Positions 31,691 to 38,484 of a stretch of 38,484 nucleotides of DNA are shown piece after piece; the first letter of the stretch is position 1, and every line of letters starts with the position of its first letter. The translations under genes were made by a program, and so were the position numbers. The stretch is from Acidobacteriota bacterium (GTDB lineage Bacteria; Acidobacteriota; Terriglobia; Acidiferrales; UBA7541), in NCBI GenBank assembly GCA_003154775.1, contig PMES01000047.1, positions 1-38,484 of the forward strand, written 5' to 3'. The notes under the pieces are model-generated. The model did not search any database. It had not been told where the DNA came from and saw only the letters and a list, made by a program, of their open reading frames with translations.

Positions 31691-31966
31691 ATGCCTGGCA
31701 AAACAAAGCGAGTTTACTTCCTGGCTTTACTCCTCGGGGTCGTTTTTCTCGGGGCGCAATTGCATTGTTGTGCGGACCTGAGCTCCAACTCGGCGGATTC
31801 GCACGTCTGCCCGATCTGCTCCACGGCAGGGACGGCTATCGCCACTCCCTCCCTGATCATGGCGATGACGCCGGCAATCAACCGCTTGGTAGTCCTCAGT
31901 GTAATGCCCACAGTTACTGCAGTGGTTTTCCGCAACGTGGCGCCGCGAGCGCCTCCCGCCGTCTAG
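31691..31966 (+). CDS. small exported Cys-containing protein at the head of the metal-efflux cassette
   Basis: 91 aa from ATG 31691 (AAGGA upstream). Hydrophobic N-terminus (VYFLALLLGVVFLGA), then HCCADLSSN, HVCPICSTAGTA and a second hydrophobic stretch, ending ASRAPP-like (VAPRAPPAV). The mature part has a Cys pair HCC and a CPIC motif, suitable for metal or heme binding or thiol chemistry. It precedes the outer-membrane channel gene by 77 nt on the same strand. Small proteins of this type stand before RND efflux genes in related genomes as far as I recall; function unproven. Confidence 0.65.
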   Translation: MPGKTKRVYFLALLLGVVFLGAQLHCCADLSSNSADSHVCPICSTAGTAIATPSLIMAMTPAINRLVVLSVMPTVTAVVFRNVAPRAPPAV

Positions 31967-32043
31967 CGCACCGCGCTTCACCTCTCATTTCCAAACAGAA
32001 TTGTTGCGTGGCCCTCTGACAGGGACGCGCGAGGAGTCATCAC

Positions 32044-33357
32044 TTGAGGAAAGGAATGGTTTTGGTTACAGCACTGTTGATCTCGCCGGCGTTCGCGGCG
32101 GGCCAGCAGAGTGCTGCGCCTACTCCGGCGAACACGCCGCCGCAAGCCAACGCAACGCAGTCCGGCCCGGCTCGGATCGCGCTGGACGACGCCATTCGCA
32201 TGGCCCTCCTGCATAACCATGCGTTGCAGGCGCTGCGCTCGACCATCCAGCAGAGCCTGGCGGAAGAAGTCACTGCCAATCTCCGCCCCAATCCCACGCT
32301 GGGCCTCGATGCCCAGTTCCTTCCGATCTTCCAGCCCAACCAGTTCAGCTCGGACTACATCGACCAGCAGGCGCAATTCGATGCCGGCGTTGGCTATCTC
32401 TTCGAGCGCGGCAAGAAGCGCCAGCACCGCCTTCAGGCCGCGCAGGATCAGACCATCGTGGTGCGCTCGCAAGTTTCCGACAGCGAGCGCCAGCTCATCT
32501 TTAACGTGGGCCAGCAATTCATTGATGTTTTGCTGGCGGAATCGACCCTGGAATTCGCGCAGCAGGATCTGGACAGCTTCCAGAAGACCGTGGACATCGG
32601 CAAAGAGCGATTTCACGTCGGCGATCTGAGCGAAGGCGATTTTCTGAAGATCAAGCTCCAGTTGCTGCAATTCCAAAGTGACGTTTCCGCCGCCAAATTG
32701 GCCAAGCTGCAAAGCCTGGCCGCTCTTCGCCAATTGCTCGGCTTCGAGTCCGTTCCCGATGACTACGACGTGCAAGGCTCACTCGACTACCAGCCGGTCC
32801 ACGCCAATCTGAATGAACTGAAATCCCTGGCGGCCATCAACCGGCCCGACCTCCGCGCCGCGCAACAAGCCGTGGCCGCCGCGGAGAGCCAGTTGGCTTT
32901 GCAGCAAGCCAACGGCAAGATGGACATCACCGGCACCTTCAATTACACCCACACGGCCGGCGTGAATACCGGCGCCTTTTACTACAACATGCCCCTCCCC
33001 ATCTTCAATCGCAATCAGGGCGAAATCGCGCGCGCGCGCTACGCCATCACCCAGGCGCAAGAGCAGGCCAGCGAAACCACGCAACAGGTTTCCACCGACG
33101 TCGTCCAGGCCTACGAAAATCTCCATACCAACGATGAAATCATTCAGCTCTATCAGGGCGGCTACGTCGATGAGGCTAAACAATCGCGCGACATCAGTGA
33201 ATACGCCTACCGCAAAGGCGCCGCCAGTCTGCTCGACTATCTAGACTCCGAACGAACCTACCGGGCCAACCAGCTTGCCTACCGCCAGGCGCTCGCGAAC
33301 TACATGCTCGCGCTCGAACAGATGCGCCAGGCCGTGGGTACGAGGAATGTGACATGA
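32044..33357 (+). CDS. TolC-family outer-membrane efflux channel (CzcC/CusC-like)
   Basis: 437 aa from TTG 32044, which has GAGGAG 7 nt upstream; ATG 32056 is an alternative. Signal peptide about 1-20 (VLVTALLISPAFA). The mature part has the two helical-hairpin repeats of TolC proteins: ALDDAIRMALLHNHALQALR (about 40-60) and later LNELKSLAAINRPDLRAAQQ, each with long coiled-coil segments (VGDLSEGDFLKIKLQLLQFQ; IARARYAITQAQEQASETTQ) and beta strands ending in FNYTHTAG and the MPLPIFNRNQGE turn. It forms the outer-membrane duct of the efflux system; the stop overlaps the adaptor start (ATGA). Confidence 0.93.
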   Translation: MRKGMVLVTALLISPAFAAGQQSAAPTPANTPPQANATQSGPARIALDDAIRMALLHNHALQALRSTIQQSLAEEVTANLRPNPTLGLDAQFLPIFQPNQFSSDYIDQQAQFDAGVGYLFERGKKRQHRLQAAQDQTIVVRSQVSDSERQLIFNVGQQFIDVLLAESTLEFAQQDLDSFQKTVDIGKERFHVGDLSEGDFLKIKLQLLQFQSDVSAAKLAKLQSLAALRQLLGFESVPDDYDVQGSLDYQPVHANLNELKSLAAINRPDLRAAQQAVAAAESQLALQQANGKMDITGTFNYTHTAGVNTGAFYYNMPLPIFNRNQGEIARARYAITQAQEQASETTQQVSTDVVQAYENLHTNDEIIQLYQGGYVDEAKQSRDISEYAYRKGAASLLDYLDSERTYRANQLAYRQALANYMLALEQMRQAVGTRNVT

Positions 33358-34553
33358 AGCATTTCACAAGAAAACGCATGAACTTGCTGGGCCTTGTGGC
33401 CATCGCTGCCATCGCAGGTCCGCTCAGTGTTTTTGTCGCGGGGTGCGGCGCAGGGCCGGGTGAATCCGAATCCAACATGACTTCGTTCACGTCCTCCGAA
33501 TCGAAGGCAGACACCGCCGAACTCTTCAGCGTTCCGAAGGAACAGATGTCTCACATCCAGATTGTGGCCGCGGAAAAAGGACCTCTTCCGCGCACGCTCC
33601 GCCTGACGGGCGCGGTGGCGTACGACGCATTTGCAACCACCCCCGTTTTCGCGGCGATTGGCGGACCAGTCCACGAAATCCTCGTGGCGCCCGGCCAATT
33701 CGTGCAGGCCGGCCAGCCGCTCCTCACGGTTACCAGCCCGGACTACTCCGCGGCCCGCTCTGCCTACATCAAAGCCAAGGATTCCTACGCCCTCAGTGAA
33801 AGACTTTATACACGCGCGCAAGATCTCTTCGCCCACGGCGCCATCTCCGAGGCCGATCTCCAGCAGGCGGAATCCAACCAAACACAGGCTCACGCGGACA
33901 TGGAATCTTCCGCGGATGCCCTCCGCGCCCTGGGTCTGAAGGATCCGGAAGCCGTACTAAAACCGTCCGTGCAATCCACCGCACAGATACCAGTTATCGC
34001 TCCGGTCACCGGCGAAATTGTGGAACGGCTCGTGGGCCCCGGGCAACTTCTCGTTGGGGGCACGACCCAGTGTTTCACCATCTCCAATACCAACACCGTC
34101 TGGGTCCTCGTGAATGTTTTCCAGAGCGATCTCCCCTTCGTGCACATCGGAGACACCGTCGAAATCAACACCGAATCCTACCCCGACCTTTTTCACGGGA
34201 AGATTTCCTATATTGCGCCTGCGCTGGATCCCACGACGCGAACCCTGCAAGCGCGCATCGTAACCCAGAATCCCGGGAAGAAATTGAAGCGCGACATGTT
34301 CGTGACCACGCTCGTGGGCGCTGGGGCCATTCCCGACGCCATCACGGTTCCCGACGCCGCCGTACTGCGCGACACGGAAAACCAACCCTTTGTGTATGTG
34401 CAGACGAATGCCAACCAGTTTGCGCGGCGCGTGGTCACGCTCGGGAGCAGTAGCAAAGGCCGCACGCAGATCACCAGCGGCCTGAAAGAGGGCGAACACG
34501 TCGTCGGCGACGGCAGCCTGTTCCTGCAATTCAAGAATTCCCTGCAGCATTAA
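33354..34553 (+). CDS. RND efflux periplasmic adaptor lipoprotein (CzcB/CusB-like)
   Basis: 399 aa. N-terminal lipobox VAGC with Cys31, so it is probably anchored to the inner membrane by lipid. The barrel-sandwich (lipoyl-like) domain begins VAYDAFATTPVFAAIGGPVHEILV, split over about 86-110, and returns as PVIAPVTGEIVERLVGPGQL; between them is the helical hairpin (YIKAKDSYALSERLYTRAQD). The beta-barrel (WVLVNVFQSDLPFVHIGDTV) and membrane-proximal domain (FVYVQTNANQFARRVVTLG) follow. No His- or Met-rich metal-binding extension is present. It bridges the pump and the outer-membrane channel. Overlaps the channel gene by 4 nt and lies 24 nt before the pump gene. Confidence 0.92.
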   Translation: MKHFTRKRMNLLGLVAIAAIAGPLSVFVAGCGAGPGESESNMTSFTSSESKADTAELFSVPKEQMSHIQIVAAEKGPLPRTLRLTGAVAYDAFATTPVFAAIGGPVHEILVAPGQFVQAGQPLLTVTSPDYSAARSAYIKAKDSYALSERLYTRAQDLFAHGAISEADLQQAESNQTQAHADMESSADALRALGLKDPEAVLKPSVQSTAQIPVIAPVTGEIVERLVGPGQLLVGGTTQCFTISNTNTVWVLVNVFQSDLPFVHIGDTVEINTESYPDLFHGKISYIAPALDPTTRTLQARIVTQNPGKKLKRDMFVTTLVGAGAIPDAITVPDAAVLRDTENQPFVYVQTNANQFARRVVTLGSSSKGRTQITSGLKEGEHVVGDGSLFLQFKNSLQH

Positions 34554-34577
34554 GAGGAGCGCTTCGGAGCCATCTCC

Positions 34578-37500
34578 ATGATTCATCGCATCGTCCAACT
34601 CGCTCTTCAGCAGCGCTTCCTGGTGCTCATGCTCACGATCTTGATCATCGTGGCGGGTGTCTGGTCGTTCCAGCAAATGCCCGTGGATGCCTACCCGGAC
34701 CTCTCGCCGCCGATGGTGGAGCTGATCACGCAATGGCCCGGCCACGCCGCCGAAGAAGTTGAGCGCCTCACCACGCTCCCGCTTGAGCTGGCCATGAACG
34801 GCTCGCCGCGCCTGCACGTAATGCGTTCGATTTCCCTGTATGGGCTGTCGGACGTTATCTTGACGTTCGATGAAGGCGTGGATCCTTATTTCGCCCGCCA
34901 GGTTGTGTTCCAGCGCATCAGCGATGCCACGCTGCCGCAGGGTGTCACGCCGAGCATGGCGCCGCTCTTCAGCCCCAGTGGCCTCGTCTACCGCTACGTC
35001 ATCGAGAGTCCGGATCGCTCTCCGATGGAATTGCATACCTACGAGGACTGGATCATCGAGCGCGCTTACAAGAGTGTGCCGGGCGTGGCGGACGACTCCG
35101 GTTTCGGCGGGCCCACGATGCAGTATCACGTCCTGTTGGACCCCGTGAAACTCTACAACTATCACCTGCCGGTCGTTCAGATTGTTGCGGCGCTCAACGC
35201 CAACAATGGCAACACCGGTGGCGGCTTCTACACGCAAGGCGGGCAGTTCTACTACGTGCGGGGCCTCGGCCTCGTAAGAAATACGGAAGACATCGGCGAG
35301 ATCGTTGTCGCCAGCCTGAATGGCGTGCCCGTCCGGATTAAGGACATCGGCCGCGTGGTCATCGGCCACGCCCCGCGCCTCGGTATCTTTGGTTTCCAGA
35401 CCAAGCAGAAGAATGACGACGACGCCGTCGAAGGCGTCATCTTGATGCGCCGGGGCGAGCAAACACAAAACGTCCTCGAAGGGGTTGAGAAGAAAACCGA
35501 GGAGATCAACAAGACCCTCCTGCCGTCCGACGTGAAGGTTCGCCCGTACTACGACCGCAGCGACCTCGTTCGCGTCACCACGAACACCGTCGAAGGCAAT
35601 CTTCTTCGCGGGATGATCCTTGTCTTGATCGTCCTGATCTTCTTTCTGGTCAGCTTCCGCGCCGCGGTGATCACCGCGCTCACGATTCCTCTCGCTCTCC
35701 TCTTCGCCTTCATCTTTCTGAACTGGACCGGGGAAGCGGCCAACCTCCTTTCCATCGGTGCCATCGATTTCGGCATCATCATTGATGGCACCATCGTCAT
35801 GGTCGAGAACATCTACCGCGAACTCGGCCTGCGTTACGGCACCGAATACAAATTGAGCGACGTCATTCTGGCGGCTGCTCGCGACGTCGACCGCCCCATT
35901 TTTTATTCCGTGGCCGTCATTATCGCCGGCTACTTGCCCATCTATGCCCTCAGGGGTCCGGCCGGCAAGCTATTCCATCCCATGGCGGACACCATGGGAT
36001 TTGCGCTCCTCGGCGCGCTCATTCTCACGCTCACGGTCGTTCCTGTGCTGGCGTCTTACTGGTTCAAGAGTGGCGTCAAGGAAAAGCAGAACCGCATCTT
36101 CAATTGGATCCGCGATCAGTACGCCGGCCGCCTGGAATGGTGCCTCAATCACGCGGTGATCACGATCATCGCCGCTCTCCTGATTTTCGGCGCCACTCTC
36201 CTTCTTATTCCTCTCATCGGCGGAGAATTCCTTCCGCACCTCGATGAAGGCGCCGTCTGGGTCCGCGCCACGCTGCCTTACACGATTTCGTTTGAAGAAG
36301 CCGCCAAGTTTGCGCCGCAGGTCCGTAACCTGCTCATCCAGTATCCCATGGTCACGGTTACGGGCTCGGAGCTCGGGCGGCCCGATGACGGCACGGACCC
36401 CACGGGTTTTTTCAACTGCGAATTTTATGTTGGCCTCAAGCCGTACAAGGACAAATCCTGGTCGCAGACATCGGTCCGCACCAAAGAACAGCTCGTCGCG
36501 GACCTCCAGAAGAAGCTCGACTCCTATCCTGGCGTGATTTTCAATTTCACGCAGCCTGCGGAAGACGCCGTTGACGAAGCCCTTACCGGTCTTAAATCGG
36601 CGCTCGCCGTGAAAATCTTTGGGCCGGACCTTGACGTCCTCGAGAAAAAGGCCGTCGAAATCAAGAACGTCCTCGACAAAACGCCCGGTTTCACCGAACT
36701 CACGGTCGTCCGCGAACTCGGCCAGCCCAGCCTGATCATCGACGCCGATCGCGCAAAAATCGCGCGCTATGGCATCAATGTCGCTGATGTTGAAGCCGTC
36801 GTGCAAGCCGCTGTCGGCGGCCAGGCCGCCACCCAGGTGATTCAGGGAGAAAAACTTTTTGACCTCGTCGTGCGCATGGACCCGAAGTTCCGCTCTGACG
36901 CCCGCGAAATCGGAAATCTCCTCGTGCCAGCCCCCGCGGGCCAGCAGATTCCTCTTTCCGAACTTGCCACCATCAAGGAATCCACCGGGGCGTCCTTCAT
37001 CTATCGCGAAAACAACTCGCGCTATATCGGCATCCAGTTTTCGATTGTGGGGCGCAACCTCGAAGGCATCGTCGATGCCGGGCAGAAAAACATCGCCAAG
37101 AAGGTGAGCCTGCCGGAGGGTTACCGCCTGGATTGGGGCGGCGAATACAGTGAATTGCTGGATGCCAAGGCGCAACTCTATATCATTGGCCCGCTCGCCG
37201 TGCTGCTGATCTTTCTGATCCTTTTCGCTCTCTACGGCAACTTCAAATTTCCGGTCACCATCGCCCTCGGCGTGGTCATCACCGAACCGGTCGGCGCTTT
37301 GATCGCCCTGAAGCTCACGCACACGCCGCTCAGCGTCTCCAGCGCCTTGGGCCTTCTCGCTTTGCTCGGCGTGTCCGTTGAAACCGCGGTCATTCTGGTG
37401 AGTTACATTAACAAACTGCGCCTGGAGGGGAAGAGCATACGCGAAGCCACGCGGGAAGCCTCGCTCCTGCGCCTGCGCCCCATCATGATGACCGCTCTGG

Positions 37501-37676
37501 TGGCTTGCCTGGGGCTTCTTCCCGCCGCGATGTCCACCGGTGTGGGCAGCGACACTCAGAAGCCATTTGCCATCGTGGTCGTCGCCGGGCTGCTCTCCCG
37601 ATTGCTGCTCGGATTTTTTGTCAACCCAGTCCTCTACGAAATGGTCGCGCGCGAAGGCGACGTTCTGCAGGTGTAG
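34578..37676 (+). CDS. heavy-metal RND efflux pump (CzcA/CusA family)
   Basis: 1032 aa, full length, with the 12-helix, two-large-loop layout of heavy-metal RND pumps: helix 1 at about 13-31, loop 1 to about 340, helices 2-6 about 342-490, loop 2, and helices 8-12 from about 885. Helix 4 reads AIDFGIIIDGTIVMVENIYR, with the proton-relay acids Asp397, Asp403 and Glu410; the pattern DFG-x3-DG matches pumps for divalent cations (Zn, Co, Cd, Ni) better than the copper/silver group, with Thr where Ala is usual. N-terminus MIHRIVQLALQQRFLVLML is typical. Third gene of the channel-adaptor-pump operon. Precise metal cannot be assigned from sequence. Confidence 0.93.
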   Translation: MIHRIVQLALQQRFLVLMLTILIIVAGVWSFQQMPVDAYPDLSPPMVELITQWPGHAAEEVERLTTLPLELAMNGSPRLHVMRSISLYGLSDVILTFDEGVDPYFARQVVFQRISDATLPQGVTPSMAPLFSPSGLVYRYVIESPDRSPMELHTYEDWIIERAYKSVPGVADDSGFGGPTMQYHVLLDPVKLYNYHLPVVQIVAALNANNGNTGGGFYTQGGQFYYVRGLGLVRNTEDIGEIVVASLNGVPVRIKDIGRVVIGHAPRLGIFGFQTKQKNDDDAVEGVILMRRGEQTQNVLEGVEKKTEEINKTLLPSDVKVRPYYDRSDLVRVTTNTVEGNLLRGMILVLIVLIFFLVSFRAAVITALTIPLALLFAFIFLNWTGEAANLLSIGAIDFGIIIDGTIVMVENIYRELGLRYGTEYKLSDVILAAARDVDRPIFYSVAVIIAGYLPIYALRGPAGKLFHPMADTMGFALLGALILTLTVVPVLASYWFKSGVKEKQNRIFNWIRDQYAGRLEWCLNHAVITIIAALLIFGATLLLIPLIGGEFLPHLDEGAVWVRATLPYTISFEEAAKFAPQVRNLLIQYPMVTVTGSELGRPDDGTDPTGFFNCEFYVGLKPYKDKSWSQTSVRTKEQLVADLQKKLDSYPGVIFNFTQPAEDAVDEALTGLKSALAVKIFGPDLDVLEKKAVEIKNVLDKTPGFTELTVVRELGQPSLIIDADRAKIARYGINVADVEAVVQAAVGGQAATQVIQGEKLFDLVVRMDPKFRSDAREIGNLLVPAPAGQQIPLSELATIKESTGASFIYRENNSRYIGIQFSIVGRNLEGIVDAGQKNIAKKVSLPEGYRLDWGGEYSELLDAKAQLYIIGPLAVLLIFLILFALYGNFKFPVTIALGVVITEPVGALIALKLTHTPLSVSSALGLLALLGVSVETAVILVSYINKLRLEGKSIREATREASLLRLRPIMMTALVACLGLLPAAMSTGVGSDTQKPFAIVVVAGLLSRLLLGFFVNPVLYEMVAREGDVLQV

Positions 37677-37774
37677 CGAAACTGGCTTCATCTTGTCGCG
37701 GACCGGAAACGGACCCGCCACCAAATTGTCCGCACGGTGCCTTCACACGCCCCACTTCGCGTACACTATTCCTC

Positions 37775-38422
37775 ATGGTCCGCGTCAAAATCTGCGGCAT
37801 CACCAATCCCGCCGACGCCCGGCTGGCCACCGAACTTGGCGCGCACGCATTGGGCTTCAATTTTTACGAGAAGAGCCCGCGCGCGGTTTCTCCGGCCGAT
37901 GCCTGGAACATCCGGCGCAAGCTGGCGCCCTTCATCAGCGCCGTGGGCATCTTTGTGGATTGGAAACCCAGCGCCGTCACCGCTCTCGCAAAAGGCTTGC
38001 GCCTGGACGTGATACAGCTTCATGGCGACGAGTGCGCCCGCCACGTGGATTTCTGCGCCAAACGCTTGCCAGTGATCAAGGCTCTTCGCGTGGGCCCGGA
38101 ATTCTCGGAGAAGCTTTTCCCGCGTTTCCATTCGGCCTCCGCGTTCTTGCTGGACGCCGCCGCTGATGCGAACAAGCCAGAGCAATTCGGCGGCACGGGC
38201 AGAACCATTGACTGGTCCCTCGCGCGCAAACTCGCGGCTTCGCACCGCATCATCCTGGCTGGCGGCCTTACGCCGGAAAACGTCGCCGAGGCGATTCGCA
38301 CGGTGCGCCCTTACGCCGTGGACGTGGCCAGTGGCGTCGAGTCGCGGCCCGACAAGAAAGATCCTGGCAAACTTCGCGCCTTCTTCGCCGAAGTGGCCCG
38401 CGCCCAGCGCGACCCCGCTTGA
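37775..38422 (+). CDS. trpF: phosphoribosylanthranilate isomerase
   Basis: 215 aa from ATG 37775; the frame is open from 37505 but the upstream part overlaps the pump gene. Motifs: VKICGIT (4-10, catalytic Cys7), GFNFYEKSPRAVSP, VIQLHGDE, LLDAAADANKPEQFGGTGR (catalytic Asp and phosphate loop), ILAGGLTPENV and VDVASGVESRPDKKDPGKL near the C-terminus. It performs the Amadori rearrangement before the TrpC step. It starts 98 nt after the pump gene, and insertion-sequence-like repeats begin 15 nt after its stop, so any following trpB/trpA have been separated or lie beyond the edge. Confidence 0.95.
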   Translation: MVRVKICGITNPADARLATELGAHALGFNFYEKSPRAVSPADAWNIRRKLAPFISAVGIFVDWKPSAVTALAKGLRLDVIQLHGDECARHVDFCAKRLPVIKALRVGPEFSEKLFPRFHSASAFLLDAAADANKPEQFGGTGRTIDWSLARKLAASHRIILAGGLTPENVAEAIRTVRPYAVDVASGVESRPDKKDPGKLRAFFAEVARAQRDPA

Positions 38423-38436
38423 CGCGACCATCCGGC

Positions 38437-38484
38437 TGTTGTAGCAACATGAATTTGTCACCCTAATGGCAACATGAAAATGTC
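38437..38484 (+). mobile_element. possible terminus of an IS21-like insertion sequence (cut by window edge)
   Basis: GCAACATGAATTTGTC (38444-38459) and GCAACATGAAAATGTC (38469-38484) are direct repeats with a 25-nt period, separated by ACCCTAATG. A TGTTGTA precedes them. Several short direct repeats close to the end, beginning with TG, are a hallmark of IS21-family termini. No transposase is inside the window, so this is an inference from the repeat pattern. Confidence 0.4.

Noticed and set aside
31449-31706. 85-codon minus-strand frame in the gap before the efflux cassette
   Set aside because: No ribosome binding site, no recognisable motif, and it overlaps the start of the small Cys protein.
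35970-37724. 584-codon minus-strand frame opposite the RND pump
   Set aside because: Antisense shadow of a clear pump gene with low-complexity Gly/Asp/Glu-rich translation.

Overview
The window is GC-rich, gene-dense bacterial DNA, most likely from an Acidobacteriota (Terriglobia-like) chromosome. This is inferred from the mix of gene families: a DUF2934 protein, a TonB receptor with an N-terminal carboxypeptidase-regulatory-like domain, a His-rich helical exported protein, and NtrC-type two-component pairs. Many dispersed palindromic intergenic repeats point the same way. No rRNA, tRNA or CRISPR array was seen.

Layout. 1-4.6 kb: the N-terminus of a TonB-dependent receptor running off the left edge, then divergently an aldehyde dehydrogenase and an acetyl-CoA synthetase-like ligase. 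4.7-9.2 kb: a DUF2934 protein, a site-2-type membrane protease with CBS domains, two tiny membrane proteins with strong ribosome binding sites, and two exported proteins of unknown function. 9.2-15.3 kb: a tightly overlapping run of an exported unknown, an orphan family-5 solute-binding protein, a NtrY-like kinase and a NtrX-like sigma54 activator. Five palindromes are inserted between kinase and regulator. 15.4-18.7 kb: a His-rich helical protein with a clear terminator, a polysaccharide deacetylase coupled to a zinc-ribbon protein, and a glycine-zipper/VirB10-like exported protein. 18.9-22.8 kb (minus strand): an operon of a sigma54 activator, a PAS-containing kinase and a frameshifted lipoprotein.

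22.8-25.15 kb is the strangest part. It is almost gene-free and contains several repeat families, a near-consensus sigma70 promoter that runs into an intrinsic terminator after about 45 nt, and one lower-GC gene for a three-helix membrane protein. That gene is bracketed by two diverged copies of the same composite repeat.

25.15-30.6 kb: a second VirB10-like exported protein, the MsrP/MsrQ periplasmic methionine sulfoxide repair pair, a family-5 uracil-DNA glycosylase with an inositol-monophosphatase-like enzyme, and trpC. 30.7-37.7 kb: an isoprenylcysteine-methyltransferase-like membrane protein and a heavy-metal RND efflux cassette (small Cys protein, outer-membrane channel, adaptor, pump). 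This block lies between trpC and trpF. trpF (37.8-38.4 kb) is followed at the window edge by direct repeats that look like an insertion-sequence terminus.

Functionally the window combines central carbon use, tryptophan synthesis, envelope maintenance and metal efflux with two sigma54-dependent two-component systems. Family assignments rest on motifs read by eye; no database search was possible.
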